The notes under the pieces: generated by a model
What the model saw: only the letters and a program-made list of their open reading frames with translations
The model's database searches: none
What the model was told of the DNA's origin: nothing
Translations under genes and position numbers: made by a program
Shown here: positions 1 through 10,600 of the stretch, one piece after another
How the letters are laid out: every line of letters begins with the position of its first letter
How positions within the stretch are numbered: the first letter of the stretch is position 1
DNA from: Streptococcus sp. F0442
Lineage (GTDB): Bacteria; Bacillota; Bacilli; Lactobacillales; Streptococcaceae
Reading direction: 5' to 3'
Assembly: GCF_000314795.2 (NCBI RefSeq)
Contig: NZ_KB373315.1
Location: 308,501 to 372,500, forward strand
Length of the DNA stretch: 64,000 nt

Positions 1-225
1 GTCGAAGACTTGGTAGAAATCGGAGACGAAGTCGATGTTAAGGTCATCAAGATCGATGAAAAAGGTCGTGTCGATGCTTCGATGAAGGCACTTCTTCCAC
101 GTCCACCAAAACCGGAACATGCAGAAGAAAAAGGTGAAAAAAATCATCGCCATGGCGATCGTCCTCGTCACCACAAACCGAGAAAAGACTTTGCCAAAGA
201 TGCAGGTCAAGAAACAAAGGAATAA
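1..225 (+). CDS. pnp: Polyribonucleotide nucleotidyltransferase, C-terminal end (partial)
   Basis: The frame is open from base 1 and reads as the end of an S1 RNA-binding domain (the stretch [20 protein letters not shown] is typical of the last S1 strands), followed by a short basic His/Arg/Lys-rich tail. PNPase degrades mRNA 3' to 5' using phosphate. Only about 74 codons are inside the window, so the two RNase PH cores and the KH domain lie upstream. The cysE gene following 24 bases later is the usual streptococcal order, which supports the call. Confidence 0.9.
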   Translation, partial: VEDLVEIGDEVDVKVIKIDEKGRVDASMKALLPRPPKPEHAEEKGEKNHRHGDRPRHHKPRKDFAKDAGQETKE

Positions 226-249
226 GCAATCAAAAGAAAGGAGCACGGT

Positions 250-867
250 ATGGGATGGTGGCGTGAAACCATCGATATTGTAAAAGAAAATGACCCAGCA
301 GCGCGTACCTCGCTGGAGGTCCTCTTGACCTATCCGGGCGTCAAAGCACTGGCAGCTCACCGTGTTTCCCACTTTTTGTGGAACCATGGCTTTAAGCTTC
401 TAGCTCGGATGCACAGCCAATTTTGGCGTTTTTGGACCCAGATTGAGATTCACCCAGGTGCGACCATTGCTTCAGGTGTCTTTATCGACCATGGAGCGGG
501 CCTCGTTATCGGGGAAACAGCCATTGTTGAAAAAGGCGCCATGCTCTACCACGGGGTGACCCTTGGGGGAACAGGAAAGGATGTCGGGAAACGCCATCCA
601 ACGGTTCGTGAAGGAGCCTTGGTCTCCGCTCATGCTCAGGTCATCGGTCCGATTGAGATTGGGGCCAAGGCCAAAGTAGGAGCGGGAGCGGTCGTCGTCT
701 CCGATGTACCGAGTGATGTGACCGTTGTCGGAATCCCTGCTAAAATTGTTCGTGTTCACGGTAAGAAGGATGAGCCAATCATTCACCAGGAAGAAGAAAA
801 ACGCGAATACTATGTGAGTAAGATGGAGCATGCTAAGGAAGCCAGTCATCGGTCTTCTAGCTTGTAA
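250..867 (+). CDS. cysE: Serine O-acetyltransferase
   Basis: Acetylates L-serine with acetyl-CoA to O-acetylserine, the first step of cysteine synthesis; cytoplasmic. The 205-residue protein has a helical N-terminus (about 1-60), then left-handed beta-helix hexapeptide repeats (about 60-165) with the family motifs IDHGAGLVIGETA and HGVTLGGTGK, including the catalytic His in DHGAG. An AAAGGAG Shine-Dalgarno precedes the ATG. It sits between pnp and cysS with short gaps, so co-transcription with cysS is likely, linking cysteine supply and charging. Confidence 0.95.
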   Translation: MGWWRETIDIVKENDPAARTSLEVLLTYPGVKALAAHRVSHFLWNHGFKLLARMHSQFWRFWTQIEIHPGATIASGVFIDHGAGLVIGETAIVEKGAMLYHGVTLGGTGKDVGKRHPTVREGALVSAHAQVIGPIEIGAKAKVGAGAVVVSDVPSDVTVVGIPAKIVRVHGKKDEPIIHQEEEKREYYVSKMEHAKEASHRSSSL

Positions 868-879
868 GGAGATCGCTAC

Positions 880-1746
880 GTGATTCAAGCAACCAATACA
901 TTGAATGACCACCAACTACTGGAAGCAAAGGCCCTTATTGCCATCTGTCAGAAGTATGACGGAACTTTTCGGGATCCTTATCTATCCAATATGCTCAATT
1001 TTGATCCCGATATGCCCGCCTTTTTCCTTTATTATGAAAAAGGTGAACTTGTTGGCCTATTAGCGGTTTATGCAGATGACCCAGATGTGGAAGTAGCGAT
1101 TCTGGTCCACCCCAATCATCGTCGTCAAGGCATTGCGCGGGCTTTGTATAGAAGTTTTGAGACAGAAACGGCATCTTATCCCATTGAGTCTGTAACTTTT
1201 CAGACAGAGCGTGTTTTTCTAGAGCGCCATCCTGATTTTGTCAACAACTGGGGACTGGTCGAGGATGAAGAGACAGAAACCTGGTTAGGTAAGGATAGAA
1301 GACCTTATCCGTTGGCAACTGTTTCCAATCTGGACGTTTTGTTAGCAGATCGTTCGTATCAGGATCAAATTAGTCAGTTGAAATTTCAGACATTTTCAGA
1401 GGAACATGAATCTAAAGAAGTTGTGGATAGATATGTCGCTAAAGCTCTGAAAGATCCAGAAAGTCGCCTATATATTTTATTAAAAAACGGTCAGGTTATT
1501 GGAACTTGTACAGTTGATTTATCGAGTAATACGAATTACCTCTATGGTTTAGCAATAGCCGAACTTGAACGTGGAAAAGGCTACGGGAGCTACCTGGCAA
1601 AATCCCTCGTCAACAAACTGATTGAGCAAAATGACAAGGCATTTCAGATTGCCGTGGAAGACAGCAATGTAGGTGCCAAACGCTTATATGAAAAGATTGG
1701 CTTTGTCAAACAGACTCAGGTGGTTTATTTGAATGCGAAAGAGTAG
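880..1746 (+). CDS. GNAT-family acetyltransferase with two GNAT domains
   Basis: 288 residues starting at a GTG preceded by AAGGAG. Two acetyl-CoA binding folds are visible: an N-terminal one with HRRQGIARALY at about residue 80-93 and a C-terminal one with ERGKGYGSYL at about residue 228-240. The R/Q-x-x-G-x-G/A signature binds the pantetheine-pyrophosphate. The substrate cannot be told. The position between cysE and cysS is conserved in streptococci and suggests operon membership only. The two domains are unlike in sequence, so a recent internal duplication is not suggested. Confidence 0.85.
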   Translation: MIQATNTLNDHQLLEAKALIAICQKYDGTFRDPYLSNMLNFDPDMPAFFLYYEKGELVGLLAVYADDPDVEVAILVHPNHRRQGIARALYRSFETETASYPIESVTFQTERVFLERHPDFVNNWGLVEDEETETWLGKDRRPYPLATVSNLDVLLADRSYQDQISQLKFQTFSEEHESKEVVDRYVAKALKDPESRLYILLKNGQVIGTCTVDLSSNTNYLYGLAIAELERGKGYGSYLAKSLVNKLIEQNDKAFQIAVEDSNVGAKRLYEKIGFVKQTQVVYLNAKE

Positions 1747-1766
1747 GAACAGAAAGGAAATGAAGC

Positions 1767-3110
1767 GTGTTAAAAATTTATGATACCATGTCTCGTGATT
1801 TGCGAGAATTTGTCCCAATCGAAGAAGGAAAGGTTCGCATGTATGTTTGTGGGCCAACTGTTTACAACTATATCCACGTTGGGAATGCCCGCTCAACAGT
1901 AGCCTTCGATACCATTCGTCGCTACTTTGAGTACCGTGGTTATGAGGTTGCCTACATTTCTAACTTTACCGATGTGGATGATAAGATCATCAACCGTGCC
2001 AAGGAAGAAGGCATTACTCCTCAGGAAGTAGCGGACAAGTACATCGCGGCCTTTCGTGAAGATGTGACGGCTCTGGGGGTCAAGCCTGCAACCCGTCACC
2101 CTCGTGTGGTTGAGTTTATGGATGACATCATTCGCTTTGTTACCGACTTGATCGAAAAAGGCTATGCCTACGAGAGCCAAGGGGATGTCTATTTCCGTGT
2201 GGAAAAATCTCATAACTATGCCAAATTGGCCAATAAAACTTTGGAAGACTTAGAGCTAGGTGCTTCTGGTCGAACAGATGAAGAAACGGCCCGCAAGGAA
2301 AATCCGGTGGATTTTGCCCTCTGGAAAGCTGCCAAACCAGGTGAAGTTTCTTGGGAAAGCCCTTGGGGACCTGGTCGTCCTGGCTGGCACATTGAGTGTT
2401 CGGTCATGTCAACGGGGATTTTAGGCGATACCATTGATATTCACGGTGGTGGAGCTGACCTTGAGTTTCCGCACCATACCAATGAAATTGCCCAGTCAGA
2501 GGCTAAAACTGGTCAAACCTTTGCCAACTACTGGATGCACAATGGCTTTGTCAATATCGACAATGTCAAGATGTCCAAGTCCTTAGGTAACTTCATTACT
2601 GTGCATGATGCATTGAAGACCATCGATGGCCAAGTGCTTCGCTTCTTCTTTGCGACCCAGCACTACCGCAAGCCTATTAACTTCACAGAAAAAGCGGTGC
2701 GTGATGCGGAAACCAACCTCAAGTATTTGAAAAATACCTATGAGCAACCGTTCACAGGAGAAGTGGATCCAGCAGACTTGCAAGGCTTTGTGAATAAGTT
2801 TATCGCGGCGATGGATGAAGATATCAATGCGGCAAACGGGATTACCGTCGTCTTTGAATTGGCTAAATGGATCAATTCAGGTCACTATAATCAAGACGTC
2901 AAGGATGCCTTGACCAAGATGTTAGAAGTCTTTGGAGTGGTCTTTGTCGAAGAAGTCTTGGATGCAGATATTGAAGCCTTGATTGCTGAACGTCAGGAAG
3001 CTCGGGCTAAGAAAGATTTTGCGCGAGCAGATGCCATTCGCGATGAATTGGCTGCGCAAGGAATCAAGCTCTTGGATACAAAAGAAGGTGTACGGTGGAC
3101 ACGTGATTGA
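1767..3110 (+). CDS. cysS: Cysteinyl-tRNA synthetase
   Basis: Class I synthetase charging tRNA-Cys. The 447-residue protein starts with GTG after GAAAGGAAATG. It shows the zinc ligand region [10 protein letters not shown], the HIGH-type motif as HVGNARS (about residue 37), the conserved [14 protein letters not shown] segment, and KMSKSLGN (about residue 269) for ATP. Length is normal for the bacterial family. The stop overlaps the mini-III gene start by 8 bases, so the two are translationally coupled. Confidence 0.97.
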   Translation: MLKIYDTMSRDLREFVPIEEGKVRMYVCGPTVYNYIHVGNARSTVAFDTIRRYFEYRGYEVAYISNFTDVDDKIINRAKEEGITPQEVADKYIAAFREDVTALGVKPATRHPRVVEFMDDIIRFVTDLIEKGYAYESQGDVYFRVEKSHNYAKLANKTLEDLELGASGRTDEETARKENPVDFALWKAAKPGEVSWESPWGPGRPGWHIECSVMSTGILGDTIDIHGGGADLEFPHHTNEIAQSEAKTGQTFANYWMHNGFVNIDNVKMSKSLGNFITVHDALKTIDGQVLRFFFATQHYRKPINFTEKAVRDAETNLKYLKNTYEQPFTGEVDPADLQGFVNKFIAAMDEDINAANGITVVFELAKWINSGHYNQDVKDALTKMLEVFGVVFVEEVLDADIEALIAERQEARAKKDFARADAIRDELAAQGIKLLDTKEGVRWTRD

Positions 3111-3501
3111 TGTCAATCTAATCAATGGGATTGCCCTTGCCTTTGAGGGAGATGCGGTCTATTCCATGTATATTCGCAGACACCTGATTTTTCAAGGGAT
3201 GACCAAGCCCAATAAGCTTCACCAGGCTGCAACCCGCTACGTCTCTGCTAGAGCTCAGGCGAGCTTGATTGAAAGCATGCTGGAGCAAGAAATTCTGACG
3301 GAAAAAGAGTTGGAGATCTACAAGCGTGGTCGTAATACCAATAGCCATACCAAGGCCAAAAATGCCGATGTCGTGACCTATCGCATGTCGACGGGCTTTG
3401 AGGCTGTCATGGGTTATCTCCATATGACGGGTGAGCTTGCTCGTTTAGAAGAGTTGATCAACTGGTGCATCCAGCAAGTAGAAGAAGGAACAAAGCAGTG
3501 A
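3103..3501 (+). CDS. mrnC: Mini-ribonuclease 3
   Basis: RNase III-like enzyme lacking the dsRNA-binding domain; in Bacillus it matures 23S rRNA. The GTG at 3103 overlaps the cysS stop and gives 132 residues beginning [20 protein letters not shown], which matches the family start; the open frame extends further upstream inside cysS but that part is not Mini-III-like. The acidic catalytic segment EGDAVY and the [16 protein letters not shown] region are present. A GTG at 3088 is an alternative start. The adjacency to cysS is conserved in Firmicutes. Confidence 0.9.
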   Translation: MIDVNLINGIALAFEGDAVYSMYIRRHLIFQGMTKPNKLHQAATRYVSARAQASLIESMLEQEILTEKELEIYKRGRNTNSHTKAKNADVVTYRMSTGFEAVMGYLHMTGELARLEELINWCIQQVEEGTKQ

Positions 3502-4358
3502 AAAATATCAGAGAATGGTTCCCTCAGGCAGAGGTAACGGATCACCCCCATCCACCAGCTGGTTATGTAGCCATTCCCCTGCAGGCCCAGCAATGGTTGC
3601 TGCTGAAGGAAGAAGAGCTAACCGAGCGAGAAAAGCAATTGATTGCTTGGTTAGGCAGTGAGGAAGATCTTGCCCCCAACCCTTGGTACCAATACCTGAT
3701 TGATGGAAAGGGAGAAGCCCCTCAAGTCATCAAAAAAATGCAACTCATCTATTGCCACCTCTCGCACTCGACAGCTGAAGGGATAGCTTCTTGGTTAGAA
3801 ATGATGCAGACGCTCTTGCCCAATTTTCGGGCAGTCTTGCAACTGAGTGGGCAGGACTATGTGCTCATTCTGGACCAAGACCAATCTTTGCCTGTGGCCG
3901 ATATCTTAAAAGATACCGTCTCTGCCATGGAATATGATTTTAACATTCGCTTATCCATCATGGTCGGGCAGGTATGGACCGAGTCAAAAGCTGGGAAAGT
4001 GTCTCCGGTTATCCGAGCAGAACGGGCAGCCTTTCGAGCCTGGATCCGAGAAGGCCATCAAGGTGTTTACCGCTTTTCTCAACTCTACCTATGGGGAATC
4101 GAGCAGGCAGATTTGGATCTCCATCCTATCAAAGAAGGCTTGCATCAGTTGATTGGGAGTCAAGACCAGTTGCAGGATATTATTGTTGCCCTCTGGGACA
4201 ACGGGGCAGTTGTAACCAAGGCGGCCCAGCAACTTTATCTCCATCGCAATTCCCTTCAATACAAGATTGACAAATGGGAAGAGCTAACGGGTCTCCAGTT
4301 GAAAAATCTGACAGATCTGGCTCTTTGCTACCATTTAGTCTTGCAAGATGTAATTTAA
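3498..4358 (+). CDS. PucR-type helix-turn-helix regulator
   Basis: 286 residues from a GTG at 3498, preceded by GAAGGAAC and overlapping the mrnC stop by four bases. The C-terminal 55 residues ([20 protein letters not shown]) form the PucR-type HTH_30 seen in CdaR/PucR regulators. The rest is a poorly conserved sensor region without membrane segments. It is followed by a strong terminator and then the sugar ABC ATPase msmK. A role in carbohydrate regulation is only inferred from that neighbour. Confidence 0.8.
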   Translation: MKNIREWFPQAEVTDHPHPPAGYVAIPLQAQQWLLLKEEELTEREKQLIAWLGSEEDLAPNPWYQYLIDGKGEAPQVIKKMQLIYCHLSHSTAEGIASWLEMMQTLLPNFRAVLQLSGQDYVLILDQDQSLPVADILKDTVSAMEYDFNIRLSIMVGQVWTESKAGKVSPVIRAERAAFRAWIREGHQGVYRFSQLYLWGIEQADLDLHPIKEGLHQLIGSQDQLQDIIVALWDNGAVVTKAAQQLYLHRNSLQYKIDKWEELTGLQLKNLTDLALCYHLVLQDVI

Positions 4359-4371
4359 ACGGAATCAATCG

Positions 4372-4411
4372 AGAGTTTTGTGCAACTTGCACAAAACTCT
4401 TTTTCTTTTTT
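4372..4411 (+). terminator. Rho-independent terminator after the cysE-regulator operon
   Basis: A perfect stem AGAGTTTTGTGC / GCACAAAACTCT with a five-base loop is followed by a T-rich run. It separates the cysS-mrnC-regulator operon from msmK. Confidence 0.9.
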
Positions 4412-4424
4412 GTGAGACTTGCCA

Positions 4425-4453
4425 TAGCTTTGTAAAGCGTTTTCATTTACAAT
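4425..4453 (+). promoter_or_regulatory. msmK promoter with imperfect cre-like site
   Basis: TACAAT at 4448-4453 is a plausible -10. TGTAAAGCGTTTTCAT at 4431-4446 resembles the CcpA operator, but its left half is off register by one base and it covers the spacer. The hexamer 17 bases upstream of the -10 (TAGCTT) is weak. This fits catabolite repression of a sugar-uptake ATPase, but the match is imperfect. Confidence 0.55.
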
Positions 4454-4482
4454 AGAACTATAAACATCAAAGGAGTACCATC

Positions 4483-5613
4483 ATGGTAGAATTAAATCTT
4501 AAAAATATTTACAAAAAATATCCAAACAGCGAACACTATTCAGTTGAAGACTTCAACTTGGACATCAAAGACAAAGAGTTTATCGTTTTCGTAGGTCCTT
4601 CAGGATGTGGTAAATCAACGACTCTTCGTATGATCGCTGGTCTTGAAGACATCACAGAAGGTGAATGTTCCATCGATGGTACTGTTGTAAACAACGTGGC
4701 ACCGAAAGACCGTGATATCGCCATGGTATTCCAAAACTACGCTCTTTACCCACACATGACTGTTTATGATAACATGGCCTTTGGTTTGAAATTGCGTAAA
4801 TACAGCAAGGAAGATATCGACAAACGTGTACAAGAAGCAGCTGAAATCCTTGGATTGAAAGAATTCTTGGATCGTAAACCAGCTGACCTTTCTGGTGGTC
4901 AACGTCAACGTGTGGCCATGGGACGTGCCATTGTCCGTGATGCAAAAGTGTTCTTGATGGACGAACCTTTGTCAAACTTGGATGCTAAACTTCGTGTATC
5001 AATGCGTGCTGAAATCGCGAAAATCCACCGCCGTATCGGAGCTACAACCATTTACGTAACTCACGACCAAACAGAAGCGATGACATTGGCTGACCGTATC
5101 GTTATCATGTCAGCTACTAAAAACCCAGCTGGTACTGGTACAATTGGACGTGTGGAACAAATTGGTTCTCCGCAAGAAGTGTACAAAAACCCAGTTAACA
5201 AATTCGTAGCTGGATTTATCGGAAGCCCTGCGATGAACTTCATCAATGTAAAATTGGAAGGTGGACACATCGTTGCCAATGGATTGAATTTGAAAGTTCC
5301 AGAAGGTGCTTTGAAAGTCTTGAAAGAAAAAGGCTATGAAGGTAAAGAATTGATCTTTGGTATCCGTCCAGAAGACGTGAATACAGAAGCTGCTTTCCTT
5401 GAAACTTTCCCAGAATCAGTCGTGAAAGCAACCATCTCAGTGTCTGAGTTGCTCGGTTCTGAATCTCACTTGTACTGCCAAGTTGGTGACAACGAATTTA
5501 TCGCAAAAGTAGATGCGCGTGACTACCTTGGAACTGGTGAAACAATCGAACTTGGATTTGACTTGAATAAAGCTCACTTCTTCGATAAAGAAACTGAAAA
5601 AACAGTATACTAA
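4483..5613 (+). CDS. msmK: Multi-sugar ABC transporter ATP-binding protein
   Basis: Energises several streptococcal carbohydrate ABC importers (raffinose, maltodextrin and others) from the cytoplasmic face. The 376-residue protein has Walker A GPSGCGKST (about 37-45), Q-loop, signature LSGGQRQRVAMGR, Walker B VFLMDEPLSNLD, H-loop VTHDQTEAM, and a C-terminal TOBE/MalK-type regulatory region (IRPEDV). No permeases are next to it, as expected for a shared ATPase. SD AAAGGAG lies eight bases before the ATG. dexB follows behind a hairpin, so the two share a sugar-use theme. Confidence 0.93.
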   Translation: MVELNLKNIYKKYPNSEHYSVEDFNLDIKDKEFIVFVGPSGCGKSTTLRMIAGLEDITEGECSIDGTVVNNVAPKDRDIAMVFQNYALYPHMTVYDNMAFGLKLRKYSKEDIDKRVQEAAEILGLKEFLDRKPADLSGGQRQRVAMGRAIVRDAKVFLMDEPLSNLDAKLRVSMRAEIAKIHRRIGATTIYVTHDQTEAMTLADRIVIMSATKNPAGTGTIGRVEQIGSPQEVYKNPVNKFVAGFIGSPAMNFINVKLEGGHIVANGLNLKVPEGALKVLKEKGYEGKELIFGIRPEDVNTEAAFLETFPESVVKATISVSELLGSESHLYCQVGDNEFIAKVDARDYLGTGETIELGFDLNKAHFFDKETEKTVY

Positions 5614-5629
5614 TACCTACTGACACTAT

Positions 5630-5666
5630 AGAGACTGAGACGATTTGTCTCGGTCTCTTTCATTTT
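5630..5666 (+). terminator. Hairpin between msmK and dexB
   Basis: AGAGACTGAGAC pairs with GTCTCGGTCTCT (one G-U) around a GATTT loop, followed by TTCATTTT. The short gap to the dexB ATG suggests partial termination that sets the msmK:dexB ratio. Confidence 0.75.
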
Positions 5667-5679
5667 AAGGAGACAAGAC

Positions 5680-7347
5680 ATGGAAAAAGACTGGTGGAAG
5701 GGGAAGGTCGCTTACCAGATTTACCCAAAAAGCTTTAAGGACAGCAATGGCGATGGTGTTGGTGATTTAAAAGGAATTACGGAAAAACTCGATTATCTTC
5801 AACAGTTGGGGATTGATATTCTCTGGTTATCGCCTGTTTACAAGAGCCCTTTTATTGATCAGGGATATGATATTTCCGATTATTATGCCATTGACCCCCT
5901 TTTTGGGAGCATGGAAGATATGGAAGAGTTGATTGCGGAAGGTAAGAAGCGAGGGATTTCTATCATTATGGACTTGGTGGTTAACCATTGCTCCAGTCAT
6001 CACGAGTGGTTCCAAAAGGCTTTAGCGGATCCAGATGGCCCTTATGCGGATTACTTTTATTTTATCGAAAGTGACAAAGAACCCAACAACTGGGAAAGTT
6101 ACTTTGGGGGCAGTGTTTGGGAGCCGGTTCCTGGCACCAACAAATACTATCTTCATTCCTTCCACAAGGATCAGCCAGATCTCAATTGGCAAAATCCTGT
6201 CTTGCGCGAAGAAATTTACAGGATGATCAATTGGTGGTTGGATAAGGGAATCGCGGGCTTCCGGATTGATGCCATCATCAATATTAAAAAGGATTTAGAA
6301 TGGCGTTCGCTTCCATCAGACCGTAAGAATGGCCTGGTCCCAGTGCCGGAGTCGTTGGTGAATGCGCAACCCATTGAACCCTTCTTGCAAAAGTTAAAGG
6401 AGCGAACCTTTGCCAAGTACAATGCTTTCACTGTAGGAGAAGTTTTCAATGAAACCGATGAAGAATTGCATTTCTTCATTGGAAAAGACGGTGTCTTTTC
6501 TTCTATCTTTGACTTCAAGCAAACCTGCTTGGGGCAGGAAGGAAAGGGCTGGTTTGACCATACTCTTCCAACAGCGGAAGAACTCAAGGAAAGTATTTTC
6601 CAAGCGCATGAGCGCGCAGATAGGATTGGTGTTCTCTCGACCATCATCGAAAACCACGACGAACCTCGTGGGGTGTCCCATTATATCGCAGAAGGTCCAG
6701 TAAACGATACCAGTAAAAAAGCCCTGGGAACCATTCAGGTTTTGCGCAAGGGAATTCCGTTTATCTATCAAGGTCAAGAAATTGGAATGGAGAACCAAGT
6801 CTTTGAATCAGTGGAGGACTTTGATGATATCGCGACCATCAATGGCTACCACGTTGCTAAAGAAGCTGGTTTGAGTGAGGAAGAAGCCTTAGCAGTGATT
6901 GCCAACTATAGCCGAGACAATGCGCGGACACCGATGCAGTGGTCAGCGGAGCCAGGTCTGGGCTTTAGCGATGGACCAGCCTGGCTGATCAGTCCCAAAC
7001 CAGACTATTCTATTAATGTAGAGGACCAGGAAAAAGATCCAGACTCCATCTTGAATTATTACCGTCAGTTAACTGCCTTGTATCGCCATCCCCTCTATGG
7101 AAATACCATCCGGTTTGGAGATATGATTCCAGCTTATCGGGAACGTGAGAATATCATCGGCTTCGAACGCCGTGGGGACAAGCGTCTCTTGGTAATCAGC
7201 AATTTCCAAAATCGCCAGGCCACTTTGGAGTTGACAGCTCCGATTAAAACGGTCGTTTTAAATAATACTGCTGGGTTGTTCCAAGAAGGAGATCAGGTAT
7301 TAGAATTGGCCCCTTACCAAACTGTTGTGTTGGAATTGGTGGAATAA
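5680..7347 (+). CDS. dexB: Glucan 1,6-alpha-glucosidase
   Basis: Intracellular GH13 enzyme releasing glucose from the non-reducing end of isomaltooligosaccharides and dextran fragments. The 555 residues show family regions DGVGDLKGI, DLVVNHCSSHH, GFRIDAI (nucleophile Asp), GEVFNE (acid/base Glu) and ENHDEPR (transition-state Asp). No signal peptide is present. SD AAGGAGAC precedes the ATG. Location after msmK matches the streptococcal msm/dexB arrangement for alpha-1,6-glucan use. Confidence 0.93.
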   Translation: MEKDWWKGKVAYQIYPKSFKDSNGDGVGDLKGITEKLDYLQQLGIDILWLSPVYKSPFIDQGYDISDYYAIDPLFGSMEDMEELIAEGKKRGISIIMDLVVNHCSSHHEWFQKALADPDGPYADYFYFIESDKEPNNWESYFGGSVWEPVPGTNKYYLHSFHKDQPDLNWQNPVLREEIYRMINWWLDKGIAGFRIDAIINIKKDLEWRSLPSDRKNGLVPVPESLVNAQPIEPFLQKLKERTFAKYNAFTVGEVFNETDEELHFFIGKDGVFSSIFDFKQTCLGQEGKGWFDHTLPTAEELKESIFQAHERADRIGVLSTIIENHDEPRGVSHYIAEGPVNDTSKKALGTIQVLRKGIPFIYQGQEIGMENQVFESVEDFDDIATINGYHVAKEAGLSEEEALAVIANYSRDNARTPMQWSAEPGLGFSDGPAWLISPKPDYSINVEDQEKDPDSILNYYRQLTALYRHPLYGNTIRFGDMIPAYRERENIIGFERRGDKRLLVISNFQNRQATLELTAPIKTVVLNNTAGLFQEGDQVLELAPYQTVVLELVE

Positions 7348-7460
7348 GGAGAAACTTTGCATCAGTGTTAGACTTTAATGTAGAATAGTATTTTCATTAA
7401 ATATTCTGGAGAAATTTATATAAGTTTTCTATACTTTAGAATCAGTCAAGTATAAACTGA

Positions 7461-7594
7461 AACTTTCCGCCGTGAGAAAAGTGCTTGAAACATTATTGTT
7501 TCAAGCACTCGGGAGTTTTGGAACATTAGGTCCAAAACTAAGTCATGGAACTTCGAAGAAGTTCGCTGACGTCCGTACTCACCTAAGGAAAGTT
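7461..7594 (+). ncRNA. Candidate structured RNA, family 1 copy A
   Basis: An outer stem ACTTTCC/GGAAAGT encloses GTGAG/CTCAC, a long hairpin AGTGCTTGAAACA/TGTTTCAAGCACT, a second hairpin AGTTTTGGA/TCCAAAACT and a short third hairpin. The segment at 40759-40893 has the same layout and conserved single-stranded motifs (CCGCCGTG, AAGT-ATG, GCT-ACGTCC), while the stems differ in sequence but still pair. That pattern indicates selection on RNA structure. No coding frame is supported. The Rfam family is not known to me. Confidence 0.65.
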
Positions 7595-7614
7595 TTGAAA
7601 GATATTTTATCTCC

Positions 7615-7648
7615 AAAAAGAACCTTCGTTTCTGCGAAGGTTCTTTTC
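7615..7648. terminator. Bidirectional terminator at the dexB/M14 convergence
   Basis: AAAAGAACCTTCG pairs perfectly with CGAAGGTTCTTTT around a six-base loop, with T-runs on both strands. It ends the minus-strand peptidase gene and whatever is read through from dexB. Confidence 0.88.
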
Positions 7649-7674
7649 ATGTCATCCGAGTCTAAGCTTGGAAC

Positions 7675-10600
7675 TTATTCAACTTCTTTCTTTTTCAAGA
7701 GGAGCATGCCTCCGCTAACGGCTAGCAAGAAGCTTGAAAGAATGAAGTGCGCCGTTGTGTCTTCTCCAGTTTGTGGCAGTTGCGCCTTGGATGGACTTTC
7801 TTGGAAGCTTTGTCCCACTTGGTAAGTCAAGGCTTGCACACTTTCTCCATTTTCAGTTGTCATTTCTTTTTGTGGAAGGAGAACTTTAGGAGTATCCTTC
7901 TTGGTCAAGATTGGCTGTGGAGTGGTTGTTTGGTTATGAATTGGAACCACCACTTGATCTGGTTCTTTAGCTGGAACGTAATCCATCAAGCTAGCCAACT
8001 TGCTGCCAAAGATCGCGTTGGTTACCCAACGGAAGAAGTGGACAGGGTGTTGGCGATTGGTTGGATTTCCAGCATAGACAAAGAGTGGTTGGCCCAGAAG
8101 TTCTCCAGAGATGGCCATGACCTTATTGGCTAGGACTTCATTTTTTGGCCACCAGCCAGCAATGTAGTAGTCGCTTGAAGCGATGCTCATCAAGGTCTTG
8201 AAGTTGCTTGGAACTTTTTCAATCCAGTTTCCTGAGTTGGAGTAGAAGAGGGTATTCTTCTTGTATCCGCTGGTCAATGGATCCTGATCATCAATGATGG
8301 CCTTCATCAAGCCTTCGTAGTCGCTACCGCCTTTTAATTTTTCAGCGTCAAAGCCTGCAAGAACTCCCAATTTTTCCAGTTTCTGCATGGCTTCCCCACC
8401 GATGACGAGAGTTGGTTTCTTGCCAAAGATGGAAGCATCAAAGCGGTTGCTTTCCAAAATAACAACATCCGCTTCTTCTGGAGTATTGACAATTTGGAAG
8501 CCTAATTTTTCAAGGACTAGACTGGTATGAGCAGGCGCATCGACTCCAGCCCAATTATAGTGGTAGTTTGGAGAGTAGACCTTCATCGGTTTCAAGGTTG
8601 GCCCGCTTGGTACCTTGTAGAGGGCATCACCATAGATGGCATAGTTTGGCAGGAGCGAAGCAAAGGTATCGCGGTCAACGATGTAGCCATCATCTGTCAG
8701 GTAGACAGATTTTCCTTGCGCAATGGCCTGGTTAACAGCTTTAACGGCACTGGCTGAGGTATTTGCGATCACATAGTAAGGAGCTTTTGGATCGATTTCT
8801 GAGGTTCGAGTGGCACGGGTAGTTGTGACCTCCCCTAGTTTGCCTGTAAAGAGCCCGTCCTTGAAGACTGGTTCTGCTTTGAACCCTCTCATATCAGGGA
8901 AGTTGACGAGAAGTTCCGCGTACATCGCAGCCCAGGCAGATTCGTTGGAGCCCTTATAGAGAATATGGTTGGCATAGCCGCGTTTGGCTTGGGCCATGTC
9001 AATGACCAAGTCCCCTTTTTTGTAGTTGCCAATATCTTCTTTAAGTTCTTTGACGAGGACACCATTGCGTTTGAAGTAGTCGATCATATTGAAGGCTTCT
9101 TGGGCATCGTTGTCTTTGTCGAGGCTCATCGGGATGACGTAGTAGTCTGGGAAGAATTTTGGACGACCGTTTTTCACACGTCCAACGATTTCCCCATTTG
9201 GGCCGACCAGTTCATTTTCAGCTTTTGGATCTTCCGTTTTATTGAGACCACGTAAGTAGAAGTTGAGCCGCATCTCAAGGAGACGGTCCGGATCTTGGTT
9301 GAGAAAGTCAATGCCACCGAGGACAGCATTGCGTCCAGCCTTATAGGATTCTTGGTTGGATTCTGGTATTTCAATGGTGTGGCCCAAGATGCCGTGATAG
9401 ACAGCATAGACACCTGTATAACCTGAGAAGGAATCATCCCAGCCATCTCCCCAATCCAGTTTTGGAATGATGTAGCTGTCGTATTTGGAATTGGCAACTC
9501 CAGCCCGGCCCATATGATGGGCATTTTCCAGCATGAGGTTGGACATGAGATCGTATTCAAAGTTCGGATCATGTGGAGGTGTTGCAGGTTCGATTAAGAA
9601 TTCTTTTACAAAACCGTGTAAGTCGTAGAGAGCGATCGGATTCCACTTGTTGATCATTTGGATGACGGTCCGGACTTCAGGGTTGGTTTGGTAGCTGGCA
9701 TCCCGGTTTGGATCGAGCCCGTTTGCTAGGGCCCGCAGGTTGAGAGCATCTCCATCTGGGTTTTCCGTGAAGTCAAATAAGAAGATGAATTTATTGAGCA
9801 AGGTTGGAATATCTAGCGTGACAGTTTTAGCATTTCCAGCTTCATCTGTGGTGTTAAAGCTAACCTTTTCCTTGGTCGCAAAGGTATTAAAGAGGCCTGT
9901 GATGATGTCGATCCCTGGCTGCTCATCCGCATGGGTGTTGTGGACTAAGACAGGTAGTTTGTAATCCAAGGTCTTGTCCTTCAGTGCAGCCAGCATTTCG
10001 CTTGGTTTGGTCAAAGCTGTAGGATTGGTGCTAGACAGGTAGTGATCGATGCTGGCTTGGTCCTTACTCACAATTCCCATCTTCATGTCCCGGCCTTGGG
10101 CGCTCTTACCAAGGGTTTCTAACTGCACCAAACGATCGGGTTTCGCTTCTTCCTTGGATTTTTCGATAGCAGCGAGCATCTCTTCATGTGTATGGTAGTC
10201 TTGGTAAGGTCGAAAAACAAGAGTTTTATTGATGGTCACACCCAAGTCTGCATTGGTTCCGACCAGCTCATGATTACCGATGTAGTTGCGGTAAGTCCGG
10301 CGGATATTATTTGGGCTCCGAAGGCTAAGATCTTCACCAAAGAGATCTTTCACTTCCATATGGAGATCCAAATCATTGCCGTTTGCAGTCTCTGTGATAG
10401 TAAGGAATGGATCCTTGCTCAGGGTTCCAGTCTCCATATCCCAGGTTTTCCACTCCGAGAGAGGCTTGTTGTCCAAGGTCCAGTTGATCTTGCCAGCAGC
10501 TTGAGCTTTTTCTTGGACTTTGTCATCAATCGTGCTCTTTTCAGAGAGATAAATGGTGCTATCAGCCAATCGTGTCGCTTGGTCAGCGGTCGTTGCAGCA

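Noticed and set aside
7472..7825. Plus-strand frame after dexB
   Set aside because: It runs through the structured element, the terminator and the antisense of the peptidase end; no evidence of coding.
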